Origin: Lysinibacillus sp. BPa_S21
Lineage (GTDB): Bacteria > Bacillota > Bacilli > Bacillales_A > Planococcaceae
Assembly: GCF_023337795.1 (NCBI RefSeq)
Contig: NZ_JALIRS010000018.1
Location: 1 to 59,183 of the forward strand
Reading direction: 5' to 3'
Length of the DNA: 59,183 bases
The notes under the pieces: generated by a model
Told to the model about the DNA's origin: nothing
Seen by the model: the letters and a program-made list of their open reading frames with translations, nothing else
The model's database searches: none
Position numbers and translations under genes: made by a program
Part shown: in pieces, positions 37,625 through 47,905 of the stretch
Layout of the letters: each line of letters starts with the position of its first letter
Position numbering within the stretch: the first letter of the stretch is position 1

Positions 37625-40018
37625 TTGACGAGTATTGAATGGTATAACACGGCAAATGTAGACGAACAGAAGTTAGGAATTAAAAAAAGGCAAATAATAA
37701 TAGGCTCTTTATTTTTTTTAACATCCTTCTTTTTAGCTCAGTCTGTTGTATTTGAAGCGGCAGTACCTTTCTCGGTTCCTTTTTGGGCAATTATTCGAAC
37801 GAAGTATAGGGAGTATGCCAAATATGTTTTGCTTGGTAGTTTGACAGGATGTTTTTTCCTTGGTCTTGGACAAGTATTCATTTTAGCATTACAGATTGTC
37901 ATGTATGAATGTATAATGCGCTTCCGTTATTGGCAGCTACCGCAAAGTATAGCAGTATCGTTAGCGGTACTCCTTGTGCAGATAATGTGGCAGGGAGTTA
38001 TGTATCAAGGTTTACCTCCGGTGCTTGTGCAATTTTATGTAGGCTGCGAAGCCGCGCTAGCGCTTATTATGACGCTATTTATGCAAGTGTTGTTTATCAA
38101 TTCACATGAATGGTTTACGAGTCACTGGACTTATGAAAAGCTGGGCTCTGGATTAGTTGTATTTGCTGCTATGCTTACAGGGATGCAAGCGGTTGTCATT
38201 AGTTATTTTTCACTCCCTATTTTTTTATTACAATTATTCATTTGTTTTGGTGCGTTGGTTGGAAGTGTACCATTAGCGACGGTTATCGGAGCCGTACTCG
38301 GCACTCTTATCGGTGTTGCGAAACTTTCATTTACGGGGATGCTGTCTGTAGCCACCTTAACAGGATTGTGTGCCGGGATGGGGGCCCGTGTTGGAAGGTT
38401 TGGTGTGGCAATTGGCAGTATTTTGCCAAGTGTGTTTTTTTTATTTTATGATGCAACATTGCCGTTAGATAGCGTTTATTTTACATCGATTGCTGCTGGG
38501 AGTATCGTTTTTCTAACTATCCCAAATAAATATTCTGAAAAGGTACGGGACAAGCTGTTTCCTCAGCGTGAGGAGGTCTTACTCGCCCGCCAAAATTGGT
38601 TAACAGAGCATGTTACATTTAAATTAGAGCATTTTCAGCATTTCGTACAGTTTATGAAGGAGCTTGTGTTTGAACGTTTTATGACGGCTCCGATAGAAGA
38701 AGCGAAGGAAGTATCACCGATGAATACATGCTTAAGTTGTTTCCGCTATGATCGCTGTTGGGGTGCGCAAACTAATGGAATGGACAAACTTATGACAGAC
38801 TGGTTTCATATGAAAGGCCTTGGAAAGGATTCTGGTATTCATCGTGTCGAGGAACAAATACGCTATAAATGTGTGAAATCAACGAAAATTTTCGAGGAGT
38901 TGGAAACAGAGCTGTACAGAGAGCGCATTAATGGTCAGTATTTTCATGGTAAGAAAATGATTGCGCTTCAGCTACGTGATATGAGCAATCATCTAAATCA
39001 GTTAATAGCGGAGATGAAAGAAGAGACTATTTCATTCGTTAGTGTAGAAAAGGACATTACACAGCGATTAAAAGAAGCACATATTGAATGTTTTCAGCTT
39101 GATGTGCTTAGTAATAAGCCAGGAGCACGAAAAATTGTTTGTGCCTTAGCACCAGCACGAGTCAATTGGGAGGAAGACACAACTGTAGCTGAACGGATGA
39201 TATTGCCGATTTTATATGATATTTTTGAAGAACCATTTGAAATTGAAAAAGTAGTAGCGAGTGATATACCATTTCGTCACATTCAAGTAAGCTTTAGATC
39301 AGCTATTAGCTTTGAAGTAGAGTATGATATATATAGCATGTCTAAAGATGCGACACTATATTCTGGTGATTCCCATGCATTATTTCAATTACATCCAGGG
39401 TTATTTGCAATTCTATTATCAGATGGTATGGGGCAGAGTAAAGAAGCACAACATGAGAGTAGAAAGTTAATACATTTAATGCGAGAATGTTTAAATTACA
39501 ATATGAACCCAGAGACTGCGATGCATACGTTGCATTATGTCATGTCCTTAAAGCAGCAGGATGATATGTATGCAACGCTTGATTTTGCACTTGTCGATTT
39601 ACAACACGGTGATTTGTGGTCTTGGAAAGCTGGAGGAATGTCCACGTACATTTTACGTGGGAAAGAGGTGCTGAAGGTTGAAAGCAATGCAGCGCCTGTA
39701 GGTTTTTTATCCATTTCAGCAGTCGAGGCTGAAAAAAGAAAGCTTAAAGCCGGCGATGTGATTTTGATGCACTCTGATGGATTATTTTCAAGTGTTGATG
39801 ATTGGGACGAGCAAGAAGAGGTATTTTTAGCTTATGCACAGCAAGTAGCAGGCACTACTAAAACCATCCAGGAAAAACTAACAACAATTATGCAATCCTT
39901 CCAATCTTACTATGACATTGAAGACGATTGCACGGTATTGATGCTAGAGGTTACACATGTTGTACCTACATGGGCTGTGTTTAGGCCAGTTCAACACTCT
40001 ATGAGCAATTCATCATAA
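37625..40018 (+). CDS. spoIIE: stage II sporulation protein E, PP2C phosphatase
   Basis: Dephosphorylates SpoIIAA to release sigma-F in the forespore and joins FtsZ at the polar septum. 797 residues from TTG 37625, which follows AAGGGGA; a GTG 21 bases earlier lies before that site. About ten membrane helices fill residues 20-310. A regulatory region with conserved cysteines (CLSCFRYDRCWG, about 368) follows. The C-terminal PP2C domain (about 590-790) has LLSDGMGQSKEA, DVILMHSDGLF and DDCTVLMLEV with metal-binding Asp residues. The yabS and yabT genes that follow spoIIE in B. subtilis are absent. Confidence 0.96.
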   Translation: MTSIEWYNTANVDEQKLGIKKRQIIIGSLFFLTSFFLAQSVVFEAAVPFSVPFWAIIRTKYREYAKYVLLGSLTGCFFLGLGQVFILALQIVMYECIMRFRYWQLPQSIAVSLAVLLVQIMWQGVMYQGLPPVLVQFYVGCEAALALIMTLFMQVLFINSHEWFTSHWTYEKLGSGLVVFAAMLTGMQAVVISYFSLPIFLLQLFICFGALVGSVPLATVIGAVLGTLIGVAKLSFTGMLSVATLTGLCAGMGARVGRFGVAIGSILPSVFFLFYDATLPLDSVYFTSIAAGSIVFLTIPNKYSEKVRDKLFPQREEVLLARQNWLTEHVTFKLEHFQHFVQFMKELVFERFMTAPIEEAKEVSPMNTCLSCFRYDRCWGAQTNGMDKLMTDWFHMKGLGKDSGIHRVEEQIRYKCVKSTKIFEELETELYRERINGQYFHGKKMIALQLRDMSNHLNQLIAEMKEETISFVSVEKDITQRLKEAHIECFQLDVLSNKPGARKIVCALAPARVNWEEDTTVAERMILPILYDIFEEPFEIEKVVASDIPFRHIQVSFRSAISFEVEYDIYSMSKDATLYSGDSHALFQLHPGLFAILLSDGMGQSKEAQHESRKLIHLMRECLNYNMNPETAMHTLHYVMSLKQQDDMYATLDFALVDLQHGDLWSWKAGGMSTYILRGKEVLKVESNAAPVGFLSISAVEAEKRKLKAGDVILMHSDGLFSSVDDWDEQEEVFLAYAQQVAGTTKTIQEKLTTIMQSFQSYYDIEDDCTVLMLEVTHVVPTWAVFRPVQHSMSNSS

Positions 40019-40046
40019 AAGAGAACGAAAAGGGGAGGAGAAGCGT

Positions 40047-41453
40047 TTGTCATTTGAATTAAAGGTCAAAAAATTTATCGAAGAAGAGCAATTATTACAG
40101 CAAGACGACCATCTTCTCATCGCCGTTTCGGGTGGAGTGGATTCAATGGCTTTGCTCCATTATTTTGTGAAAACAAAAGAGCAATGGGGCATTACAGTGG
40201 AAGCTGTACATGTTGATCATATGCTAAGAGGTAAAGCATCTGCTGAGGACAGAGCTTTTGTCCAGAAATATTGTGATGAGTATGATGTCAACTTATATGC
40301 AAAGGCAATTCCGATACCAGAAATTATGGCTTTAGAAAATGGAAATACGCAGCTTATATGTCGTAGAGAGCGGTATCAATATTTTAAAGAGGTCATGAAA
40401 AAAAACGATGCTAGTAAGCTTGTAACTGCACATCATGCGGACGACCAACTGGAGTCAGTATTAATGGCCTTAACAAAAAATGCAACGATAAATAGTATGC
40501 AAGGTATACGTTCACAACGTATTTTTGAAGGAAAAACATTAATTCGTCCGTTTTTAACGGTTACAAAATCAGAAATAAGGGAATATTTACTTAAGCAAGG
40601 TTTAGATTATCGGGAAGATGCTAGCAATGCTAAGGACACATATGTACGCAATCGTTTTAGACATCATGTGGTGCCTTTGTTGGAGGCAGAAAACCCTAGA
40701 GTAACAGAGCAGATAGTCCATTTTACAAAACAATTGCAAGAAGACGATGCCTATTTAATGACGTTAGCAGAAGATGTATTTTCTAGAACAGTAAAAAGAA
40801 TAGACGGAAATACATATAGCATGGAAATTAAGGCTCTTCAATTGGTACCACTTGCTTTACAAAGGAGGCTCATTTTAATACTATTAAACTATCTTTACAA
40901 AGATTCAAATACGATACAAAGTTATGCTTTATTGACTTCAATTTCAAAGCTTTGTGATACAACAGCAGGGTATGCTGAAGTTCACTTACCAGAAGATTTT
41001 ATAGCAGTTCGCCGTTATGGAAAATTAACGATTCAGAAGAAAGAGCCATTAGAAGGTCAAGCTTCTCCTGAGAAAAAGATTATTTCGACTGCTAGTGGGT
41101 GGACGACGCTGACAAATGGTGAACGTTTATGCGTAGTCGAGGTGCCTGATTTATCGTCTGAAATGCTGACGGATACTGCACAACTTTTTTATTTTAACGC
41201 TAGCAAACTTAAACTTCCGCTTCATGTTAGAACACGTAAGGAAGGGGATAGAATGCTGTTAAAAGGAATGGATCAGCCAAAACGCTTATCTCGCCTTTTT
41301 ATAGATGAAAAGATTCCTTTAAATGAGCGAAATAGCTGGCCGTTACTGATTTCTCAATCTGATGAGGTCGTAGCGGTAATTGGTGTGCGTATGGGAATGT
41401 TTTTTTCAACTTCTCCGCAACCAAACGATGATACAGTGCTCATCGTAGACTAA
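40047..41453 (+). CDS. tilS: tRNA(Ile)-lysidine synthase
   Basis: Converts C34 of tRNA-Ile(CAU) to lysidine. 468 residues: the PP-loop S28-GGVDS33 lies in the N-terminal ATPase domain, HHADDQLES follows at about 132, and the C-terminal TilS substrate-binding and C domains cover about 240-465. TTG start with GGGGAGG 8 bases upstream. It comes directly after spoIIE and before hpt. Confidence 0.95.
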   Translation: MSFELKVKKFIEEEQLLQQDDHLLIAVSGGVDSMALLHYFVKTKEQWGITVEAVHVDHMLRGKASAEDRAFVQKYCDEYDVNLYAKAIPIPEIMALENGNTQLICRRERYQYFKEVMKKNDASKLVTAHHADDQLESVLMALTKNATINSMQGIRSQRIFEGKTLIRPFLTVTKSEIREYLLKQGLDYREDASNAKDTYVRNRFRHHVVPLLEAENPRVTEQIVHFTKQLQEDDAYLMTLAEDVFSRTVKRIDGNTYSMEIKALQLVPLALQRRLILILLNYLYKDSNTIQSYALLTSISKLCDTTAGYAEVHLPEDFIAVRRYGKLTIQKKEPLEGQASPEKKIISTASGWTTLTNGERLCVVEVPDLSSEMLTDTAQLFYFNASKLKLPLHVRTRKEGDRMLLKGMDQPKRLSRLFIDEKIPLNERNSWPLLISQSDEVVAVIGVRMGMFFSTSPQPNDDTVLIVD

Positions 41454-41517
41454 GGTCTTTGTAAGATCTCACCGCAAATGGTTGAACATTTTTTTAAACA
41501 CTCGAGGAGGAATCAAT

Positions 41518-42060
41518 ATGTTACAAAATGACATCGAAAAAGTTATGATTACAGAAGAACAATTGCAAGAAAGAATCGCTGAGTTAGGAGCACAATTGAC
41601 AGAGGAATACAAAGATGCATTCCCGCTAGCAGTTGGTGTTTTAAAAGGGGCAATGCCATTTATGACAGACTTGATGAAACGTTTCGATTCTTTCATTGAG
41701 CTTGATTTTATGGATGTTTCTAGCTATGGCAATGCTACAGTTTCATCAGGGGAAGTTAAAATTTTAAAGGATTTAAATACAAGCGTTGAGGGACGTGACG
41801 TATTAATCATTGAGGATATTATTGATAGCGGCTTAACATTAAGCTATTTAGTAGATTTATTTAAATACCGCAAAGCAAAATCCATCAAAATTGTTACATT
41901 GTTAGACAAACCATCAGGTCGTAAAGTAAACTTAGCTGCTGATTATGTTGGTTTTGAAGTACCAGACGGTTTTGTTGTAGGGTATGGTTTAGACTACGCT
42001 GAAAAATACCGTAATTTACCGTATATCGGTATTTTAAAGCCAGCAGTTTATTCTTTCTAA
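41518..42060 (+). CDS. hpt: hypoxanthine phosphoribosyltransferase
   Basis: Salvages hypoxanthine and guanine with PRPP. 180 residues from ATG 41518 after GAGGAGG; an upstream in-frame ATG would precede that site. The PRPP motif is [17 protein letters not shown] (about 95-111), and [10 protein letters not shown] is the pyrophosphate loop. The tilS-hpt-ftsH order is conserved; in B. subtilis TilS and HprT interact and regulate ftsH. Confidence 0.96.
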   Translation: MLQNDIEKVMITEEQLQERIAELGAQLTEEYKDAFPLAVGVLKGAMPFMTDLMKRFDSFIELDFMDVSSYGNATVSSGEVKILKDLNTSVEGRDVLIIEDIIDSGLTLSYLVDLFKYRKAKSIKIVTLLDKPSGRKVNLAADYVGFEVPDGFVVGYGLDYAEKYRNLPYIGILKPAVYSF

Positions 42061-42106
42061 CGAGTAAGAAGTTAACGTAAGAACAACAGCTATGAAAAGT
42101 AAGAGC

Positions 42107-42163
42107 CTCCAGCGAAGGTTATAGATTTTTAGTTTTTTTAACCATAAATCAACTACGCTGGAG
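42107..42163 (+). other. nested hairpin after hpt
   Basis: CTCCAGCG (42107-42114) pairs with CGCTGGAG (42156-42163); inside, GGTTA pairs with TAACC. No T-run follows the outer arm, so termination is uncertain. Confidence 0.5.
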
Positions 42164-42234
42164 CATACTTGATAAATAATATTTTTTGATTTCGACAAAA
42201 ATCGTACGAATCTTTTTTTATGTAGGGCTTTTCG

Positions 42235-42264
42235 TTGTATGATGAAATCAGGATATGTTAAGAT
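42235..42264 (+). promoter_or_regulatory. ftsH promoter candidate
   Basis: TTGTAT, 18-bp spacer, TAAGAT, 39 bases before the ftsH ATG. An exact 0A-box heptamer (TTCGACA, inverted) is 38 bp upstream at 42191-42197; such heptamers are frequent by chance. Confidence 0.55.
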
Positions 42265-42303
42265 TTTACTTATAATTTTTCTGTTGTAATGAGGAGGCTG
42301 GAG

Positions 42304-44328
42304 ATGAATCGAATATTTCGATATACCATATTCTATTTACTGATTTTCTTAGTGATTATCGGTATTTTTGGTACTTTCAATGGTGGGAAATCACCAACGA
42401 AAGAGTTATCTTATACTGAGTTTCAAGAAGCTCTAGATAAGAATGAAATAACAAGTGCTACAATTCAACCTGATAAATCAGTATACATCGTTGAAGGTTC
42501 AATGAAGGGGTATGAAAAAGGGGAAAGTTTTACTACAAACATCCCTCGTGAAAACCAATCTTTAATGGACCGTATCGATAAGGCTGCTAAGGATAAGAAT
42601 AGTAATATTACATTTTTAACAGCGCCAGAAACAAGTGGATGGATTCAGTTCTTTACAGGGATTATTCCTTTCATCATTATCATTTTCTTATTCTTCTTCC
42701 TAATGAGTCAATCTCAAGGTGGCGGTAATAAAGTAATGAGCTTTGGTAAAAGTAAAGCCAAGCTTTATGACGACCAGAAGAAAAAAGTTCGTTTTACAGA
42801 TGTAGCGGGTGCAGATGAAGAGAAAGCAGAGCTTGTAGAGGTTGTTGATTTCTTAAAAGATCACCGTAAATTTACTGAAATAGGTGCTCGAATTCCAAAG
42901 GGTATCTTACTTGTAGGTCCTCCTGGTACAGGTAAAACATTACTTGCACGAGCAGTAGCAGGTGAAGCAGGCGTACCATTCTTCTCGATTTCAGGTTCTG
43001 ACTTCGTAGAAATGTTTGTCGGTGTCGGTGCATCACGTGTTCGTGACTTATTTGAAAATGCAAAGAAAAACGCACCATGTATCATCTTTATCGATGAAAT
43101 TGATGCGGTAGGTCGTCAACGTGGCGCAGGTCTTGGTGGTGGCCATGACGAGCGTGAACAAACACTGAACCAATTGTTAGTTGAAATGGATGGTTTCGGG
43201 GCAAACGAAGGTATTATTATTATCGCTGCAACAAACCGCCCAGATATTTTAGATAAAGCGTTATTACGTCCTGGTCGATTTGACCGTCAAATTACAGTAG
43301 GACATCCTGATGTAAAAGGTCGTGAAGCAATTCTAAAAGTACATGCGCGCAACAAGCCTTTATCAGATACTGTGGATTTAGCAGCTGTTGCTCAACGTAC
43401 ACCAGGTTTCTCGGGTGCGGACTTAGAGAACTTGTTAAATGAAGCTGCACTTGTAGCTGCTCGTAAAAGCAAACGTACAATCAATATGGCTGATATCGAT
43501 GAGGCATCAGACCGAGTAATTGCAGGTCCGGCAAAAGCTAGCCGCGTTTACTCAGCGAAAGAGAAGAAACTTGTATCGTTCCATGAAGCCGGCCACGTAG
43601 TTGTTGGTTTAGAGCTAGATGAAGCAGATACAGTACACAAAGTAACAATTGTTCCTCGTGGCCAAGCTGGAGGTTACGCAATTATGTTACCGAAGGAAGA
43701 ACGTTTCTTCACAACAAAACAAGAACTACTAGACCGTATTGCTGGACTACTTGGTGGTCGTGTGGCAGAGGAAATCGTACTTGGTGAAGTATCTACTGGG
43801 GCACATAATGACTTCCAAAAGGTAACGAGTATTGCACGTGCCATGGTCACTGAATATGGTATGAGTGAAAATCTTGGTGCAATGCAGTTTGGTTCAAGTC
43901 AGGGTGGGAATGTATTCCTTGGTCGTGACTTTAATTCAGATCAAAACTATTCTGATTCAATCGCTTATGAAATTGATAAGGAAATGCAAAAAATTATCGA
44001 TTCACAATATGAGCGTACTAAACGAATCCTAACTGAGAAACGTGCATTACTTGATTTAATTGCTAACACATTAATGCAAAAAGAAACATTGAATGCGCAA
44101 GAAATTGAGCATTTACGCGATCACGGTGTCTTACCTGAACCAGAGGTAGAAAAGGTTGTAGAAAAAGCTCCTGAAGCTGAGACTCAGCCAATATTAGATG
44201 TTGTTGGTGAACCAGTTGTTAAGAAAGAATTACTTAACAATGAACCAAATCCTACAACAGCTGATTTACCTAAAGAGGACAGAGGGCTGAATGATACATC
44301 AAAAGGTATCGATGAAAAGCGTGATTAA
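42304..44328 (+). CDS. ftsH: ATP-dependent zinc metalloprotease FtsH
   Basis: Membrane AAA+ protease. 674 residues from the ATG 6 bases after GAGGAGGC; an ATG 15 bases earlier overlaps that site. Two membrane helices (about 6-24 and 113-135) flank an extracellular domain. The AAA module has Walker A G205-PPGTGKT212, Walker [12 protein letters not shown] and the [23 protein letters not shown]. The zinc site is H427-EAGH431 with the third ligand Asp in a later helix ([10 protein letters not shown]). The polar, low-complexity C-terminal 60 residues vary in the family. Confidence 0.98.
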   Translation: MNRIFRYTIFYLLIFLVIIGIFGTFNGGKSPTKELSYTEFQEALDKNEITSATIQPDKSVYIVEGSMKGYEKGESFTTNIPRENQSLMDRIDKAAKDKNSNITFLTAPETSGWIQFFTGIIPFIIIIFLFFFLMSQSQGGGNKVMSFGKSKAKLYDDQKKKVRFTDVAGADEEKAELVEVVDFLKDHRKFTEIGARIPKGILLVGPPGTGKTLLARAVAGEAGVPFFSISGSDFVEMFVGVGASRVRDLFENAKKNAPCIIFIDEIDAVGRQRGAGLGGGHDEREQTLNQLLVEMDGFGANEGIIIIAATNRPDILDKALLRPGRFDRQITVGHPDVKGREAILKVHARNKPLSDTVDLAAVAQRTPGFSGADLENLLNEAALVAARKSKRTINMADIDEASDRVIAGPAKASRVYSAKEKKLVSFHEAGHVVVGLELDEADTVHKVTIVPRGQAGGYAIMLPKEERFFTTKQELLDRIAGLLGGRVAEEIVLGEVSTGAHNDFQKVTSIARAMVTEYGMSENLGAMQFGSSQGGNVFLGRDFNSDQNYSDSIAYEIDKEMQKIIDSQYERTKRILTEKRALLDLIANTLMQKETLNAQEIEHLRDHGVLPEPEVEKVVEKAPEAETQPILDVVGEPVVKKELLNNEPNPTTADLPKEDRGLNDTSKGIDEKRD

Positions 44329-44335
44329 TGTAGAG

Positions 44336-44366
44336 AAGACTGTTTACGATGTAAGCAGTCTTTTTC
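44336..44366 (+). terminator. ftsH terminator
   Basis: AGACTGTTTAC/GTAAGCAGTCT stem (one G-U) with a 3-base loop and TTTTT. Confidence 0.9.
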
Positions 44367-44397
44367 TTTGCCTTTTTTCGGTATTAGGTATTACGAT

Positions 44398-44432
44398 AGA
44401 ACCTACATTGCGCAACTGCGTAATATAGGTTC
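44398..44432 (+). other. second hairpin after ftsH
   Basis: GAACCTA...TAGGTTC with inner GCG/GCG-like pairings. No T-run; may be the remnant of a repeat. Confidence 0.4.
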
Positions 44433-44472
44433 TTAAGTGTTTTGGGGCCAAAATAGATAGGAGTGTTGAAAC

Positions 44473-45306
44473 GTGAGAAATGTAACATTGAATAATGGTT
44501 TAGAAATGCCGTTAATCGGCTATGGTGTTTTTCGAGTACCTGAAGGTGATGACTTGGCTGAGGCTGTAAAAACAGCTATTGCAAAAGGTTACCGTAGCAT
44601 TGATACAGCTCAAGTATATCGTAATGAAGAAAGTGTTGGACGGGGAATTCGTGCAGCGATTGACGAGGGCTTAGTAACACGTGAAGAACTATTCGTAACA
44701 TCAAAAGTTTGGAATGATGGACTCTCCTATGAAGAAACACTTGCAGCTTATGATCGTAGTTTGGAGAAATTAGGATTAAATTATTTAGATTTATATTTGG
44801 TTCACTGGCCAGGTATAAATACAAATTATGTTGATGTTTATAAAGCACTTGAAAAGATCTATCAGGATGGACGTGTACGCTCAATCGGTGTGAGTAATTT
44901 CCATGTCCACCATTTAGAAAATTTATTAAAGGAAACGTCGGTTGTTCCTGTTATAAATCAAATTGAATTTCATCCGCACTTAACGCAAGAGGAAGTACGT
45001 GCCTATTGTAAGGAAAAAGGAATACAGGTAGAAGCATGGTCACCACTTATGAATGGTTCTTTGTTAGAAGAATCAATGATTCAGCAGCTAGCTTCTAAAT
45101 ATGGCAAAACACCAGCACAAATCGTGTTACGCTATGATGTACAGCATGGTGTAGTCACTATTCCAAAAACAATGACTCCTGCACGAATGACTGAAAATCT
45201 AATGGTCTTTGACTTTGCATTAACAGAGGATGAAATGGCTCAGTTAGATGCACTAAACGATGGATTACGTTGCGGACCAGACCCAGAAAAATTTAATTTT
45301 AAATAA
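44473..45306 (+). CDS. aldo/keto reductase
   Basis: A 277-residue NADPH-dependent reductase, TIM barrel, close to the B. subtilis YvgN/YtbE glyoxal reductase group. Catalytic tetrad positions are visible: D in SIDTAQVYRNEESVG, the Tyr in the same motif, Lys in FVTSKVW and His in LVHWPG. The C-terminal IPKTMTPARMTENL supplies the NADPH phosphate contacts. GTG start with TAGGAG 9 bases upstream. It interrupts the ftsH-coaX adjacency seen in B. subtilis, so it is a local insertion. Substrate unknown. Confidence 0.93.
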   Translation: MRNVTLNNGLEMPLIGYGVFRVPEGDDLAEAVKTAIAKGYRSIDTAQVYRNEESVGRGIRAAIDEGLVTREELFVTSKVWNDGLSYEETLAAYDRSLEKLGLNYLDLYLVHWPGINTNYVDVYKALEKIYQDGRVRSIGVSNFHVHHLENLLKETSVVPVINQIEFHPHLTQEEVRAYCKEKGIQVEAWSPLMNGSLLEESMIQQLASKYGKTPAQIVLRYDVQHGVVTIPKTMTPARMTENLMVFDFALTEDEMAQLDALNDGLRCGPDPEKFNFK

Positions 45307-45343
45307 TTTTCATACTAAAAAAGTAATTTGATTTCCGTTCCAG

Positions 45344-45376
45344 GCTACCCACTTTCCCACGGGAGTCGAGTAGCCT
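45344..45376 (+). other. GC-rich hairpin after the reductase
   Basis: AGGCTA...TAGCCT with an inner CCC/GGG. The following bases lack a T-run. Confidence 0.45.
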
Positions 45377-45421
45377 TCCACTCCAATTTGTGCAATTTAA
45401 GAATGAACGCTATAAATAAAG

Positions 45422-45456
45422 GGATTCACGCACAGTTTTGTGTGTGAATCCTTTTT
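45422..45456 (+). terminator. terminator downstream of the reductase
   Basis: A 13-bp stem GGATTCACGCACA/TGTGTGTGAATCC (one G-U), 4-base loop, TTTTT. Confidence 0.88.
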
Positions 45457-45477
45457 GCTCTTCGGAAGGTGGATGTC

Positions 45478-45603
45478 GATAAAAATTAGAAGTTAGGTGA
45501 TAAAACGTGAAAGTTGGTCGATAAAATTCAGAAGTTGGTAGATAAAACGTAAAAGTTGGTCGATAAAATTTAAAAGTTGGTCAATAACTCCTGAAAAGGT
45601 TCC
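45478..45603 (+). repeat. 21-bp tandem repeat (five units plus a degenerate sixth)
   Basis: Units start at 45478, 45499, 45520, 45541, 45562 and 45583, each reading GATAAAA..., then AAGTTGGTC. The 21-bp period keeps the reading frame, and on the minus strand it reads as heptads of the type IDQLLNF. Confidence 0.93.
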
Positions 45604-45639
45604 GCTCAAACTAAAAAGTTGGATGTCATTTTGTTTAAA

Positions 45640-45910
45640 ACGTATGTCATGCGGATAAGTTGATTGAAGTGGAGGCTGGGTGACTCCTTGGGGATCAGCA
45701 ATAGAGGAACGAAGGCTAAAATCATCACATCCTGTGATAACGCCTTCGTGACCAACATCGGTGCTGTTGCTGTCGCTACGCTTTCGCACAAACAAAACCC
45801 TCTGCTGCCGCTACGTTGCACTACGCTTTCGCGCAAAAGACATCTGTTGGCCCGAGACCCTGGAGCGAGCAACGCGAGTGAAGCGGCTCATCGGACGCCC
45901 CCAGGAAGCT
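45640..45910 (+). repeat. composite dispersed-repeat block
   Basis: Contains GACTCCTTGGGGATCAGC, then ATCACA-TCC-TGTGAT (45724-45738) corresponding to the GCCACA-TCC-TGTGGC hairpin at 25802-25816, two GCGAAAGCG-family copies in inverted orientation (45764-45796 and 45800-45846), and a GC-rich segment flanked by CCTGG/CCAGG (about 45860-45905). GC content is visibly higher than in neighbouring DNA. Confidence 0.8.
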
Positions 45911-45978
45911 CTGCTCTGCGCGAAAGCGAAGCGTCAGCGGCAATGTTTTATCTGTGCGAAAGCGAAGCGACAGCAACA
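45911..45978 (+). repeat. GCGAAAGCG-family tandem pair
   Basis: CTCTGCGCGAAAGCGAAGCG...CAGCGGCAATGTTTT, then TCTGTGCGAAAGCGAAGCG...CAGCAAC. These are the best-preserved copies in the window. Confidence 0.92.
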
Positions 45979-46025
45979 AAGCACCCAGCCGGAACGGAAA
46001 TCAACCCCACGTTTTGGTGATAGGA
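45979..46025 (+). repeat. 'GGAACGGAAATCAACCCC' dispersed repeat, copy 3
   Basis: AAAGCACCC, GCCGGAACGGAAATCAACCCC-like core and CACGTTTTGGTGATAGG; nearly identical to 9818-9865. It abuts the previous repeat family directly. Confidence 0.88.
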
Positions 46026-46170
46026 AATAAATTATTGAAAGGAGATACCCATGATGAGGGTGACTCCATTTTGTAGTGAGATGAATGCTATTTCGTAGGA
46101 ATAAAAGTGTGGTATCATTTTCTAAAGTGTTTTAACTTTACATTTTGTGCATGAGTATGCATTGTTTTAG

Positions 46171-46200
46171 TTGTATCAATTGCATAGTGACAGGTACAAT
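46171..46200 (+). promoter_or_regulatory. coaX promoter candidate
   Basis: TTGTAT, 18-bp spacer, TACAAT, 34 bases before the coaX ATG. Confidence 0.55.
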
Positions 46201-46234
46201 TACGATGAGGGGCAATAAATAGGAGGCATCGACC

Positions 46235-47002
46235 ATGATTTTAGTTTTAGATGCAGGAAATTCGAATATCGTATTAGGTGTCTATGATGACAACGATCAA
46301 TTGGCTTTCCATTGGCGTATGGTGACAGACCTTCATAAAACAGAAGATGAATACGCAATGCAAGTATTATCTTTCTTTAATCATGCAGGCATTTCATTTG
46401 AACAGATTACAGGCATTATTATATCCTCTGTTGTACCACCGATAATGTTTTCGTTAGAAGCGATGTGTCAAAAGTATTTTCGCAAAAAACCACTCGTTGT
46501 AGGACCAGGTGTGAAAACAGGATTAAATATTAAATATGAAAACCCACGTGAAGTTGGGTCAGACCGCATAGTGAACGCTATTGCAGCGCTTGATGTTTAT
46601 AAAGGACCACTGATTATCGTTGATTTTGGTACTGCTACAACATACTGTTATTTAAACGAAAAAGGCGATTATATGGGCGGTGCTATCGCTCCGGGTATTT
46701 CGATTTCAACAGAGGCGCTCTATACACAGGCAGCTAGATTGCCGCGTATTGAAATATTGCGTTCTACACATATTGTTGGAAAGACAACCGTATCTGCTAT
46801 GCAGGCCGGAATTTTTTATGGCTTTGTTGGACAAGTTGAGGGAATTGTTAATCGCATGAAAGCACAAAGTAAGGAAGAACCTTTAGTAATTGCTACTGGA
46901 GGATTAGCGAATTTAATTGCTGGGGAGACACAAGTTATTGATGTAGTCGACCCGTTTTTAACATTAAAAGGCTTATATAAGCTATATAAACGTAATCAAT
47001 AA
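46235..47002 (+). CDS. coaX: type III pantothenate kinase
   Basis: First step of coenzyme A synthesis. 255 residues of the ASKHA fold, with [14 protein letters not shown] (phosphate 1 loop, about 5-18), GSDRIVNA (about 107-114), [12 protein letters not shown] (about 127-138) and GGAIAPGI. CoaX needs a monovalent cation and is insensitive to CoA feedback. AGGAGGCA precedes the ATG. It heads the coaX-hslO-yacD group. Confidence 0.96.
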   Translation: MILVLDAGNSNIVLGVYDDNDQLAFHWRMVTDLHKTEDEYAMQVLSFFNHAGISFEQITGIIISSVVPPIMFSLEAMCQKYFRKKPLVVGPGVKTGLNIKYENPREVGSDRIVNAIAALDVYKGPLIIVDFGTATTYCYLNEKGDYMGGAIAPGISISTEALYTQAARLPRIEILRSTHIVGKTTVSAMQAGIFYGFVGQVEGIVNRMKAQSKEEPLVIATGGLANLIAGETQVIDVVDPFLTLKGLYKLYKRNQ

Positions 47003-47023
47003 GAAATGAGGGACTTTTCATTT

Positions 47024-47905
47024 ATGAAAGACTATTTAGTACGAGGTTTAGGGTTTAACGGACAGGTTCGCGTTTTTGCAGCTTGTACAACAGCAACTGT
47101 AGGAGAAGCGCAACGTCGTCATAATACATGGCCTGTTGTATCGGCTGCCCTAGGCCGTTCTATGACTGCTACGGTGATGATGGGCGCTATGTTAAAGGGT
47201 GAGGAAAAAATCACCGTTAAAATTGAGGGGAACGGTCCAATCGGTCCAATGGTAATTGACAGTAACGCGCATGGTGAAGTTCGTGGCTTTGTAACAAATC
47301 CTCACGTTCATTTCGATTTAAATGAGCACGGCAAGCTTGATGTTCGAGCAGGTGTTGGAACTGAGGGTGCATTAACAATCGTAAAAGATCTAGGCTTAAG
47401 AGATATGTTCTCTGGACAAACACCGATTGTATCAGGTGAAATTGCTGAGGACTTTACTTACTATTTTGCTACGTCAGAGCAGGTACCTTCGTCAGTTGGA
47501 TTAGGCGTTTTAGTAAACCCTGATAACACAATTCTGGCAGCTGGTGGCTTTATCCTTCAATTAATGCCAGGTTGTGAGGAAGAAACAATCAATGAAATTG
47601 AGCAGCATCTTTCTACAATAGAGCCTGTTTCAAAAATGATTGAAAAAGGTTTTACACCTGAACAAATTTTAGAAGCTGTATTAGGAAAAGGTCATCTACA
47701 AATTTTAGATTCCATGCCGGTAGAATTTAAATGTCAATGTTCAAAAGAGCGATTTGGTGCAGCGATTTTAGGGTTAGGGACACAGGAAATTAGAGAAATG
47801 ATTGAAGAAGATGGTGAAGCAGAAGCAGAATGTCACTTCTGTTTAGAAAAATACTACTTCTCAAAAGAAGAGTTAGAAGGATTTATCGATGAGCTCAACG
47901 CGTAA
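47024..47905 (+). CDS. hslO: redox-regulated chaperone Hsp33
   Basis: Holding chaperone activated by oxidation and unfolding. 293 residues from ATG 47024 (MKDYLVRGL), which follows GAGGGAC by 8 bases; the ATG at 47006 has no site. The redox zinc switch is complete: C237-x-C239 and C270-x-x-C273. The 3' end overlaps yacD by 17 bases. Confidence 0.96.
   Translation: MKDYLVRGLGFNGQVRVFAACTTATVGEAQRRHNTWPVVSAALGRSMTATVMMGAMLKGEEKITVKIEGNGPIGPMVIDSNAHGEVRGFVTNPHVHFDLNEHGKLDVRAGVGTEGALTIVKDLGLRDMFSGQTPIVSGEIAEDFTYYFATSEQVPSSVGLGVLVNPDNTILAAGGFILQLMPGCEEETINEIEQHLSTIEPVSKMIEKGFTPEQILEAVLGKGHLQILDSMPVEFKCQCSKERFGAAILGLGTQEIREMIEEDGEAEAECHFCLEKYYFSKEELEGFIDELNA

Noticed and set aside
42191..42197. 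Single exact Spo0A box (TTCGACA) before ftsH; a similar one at 49170-49176 before cysK
   Set aside because: Several such heptamers are expected by chance in 59 kb; neither is in a tandem arrangement as at abrB.
45493..45872. Minus-strand frames over the 21-bp repeat as a protein gene
   Set aside because: No credible start or ribosome site, and the non-repeat part lies in other repeat modules. The heptad pattern is kept only as a finding.
45664..46030. Two overlapping plus-strand open frames of 118 and 89 codons
   Set aside because: They run straight through several dispersed repeat modules, lack ribosome sites, and their composition (CAKAKRQR-type strings) is simply the translated repeat.
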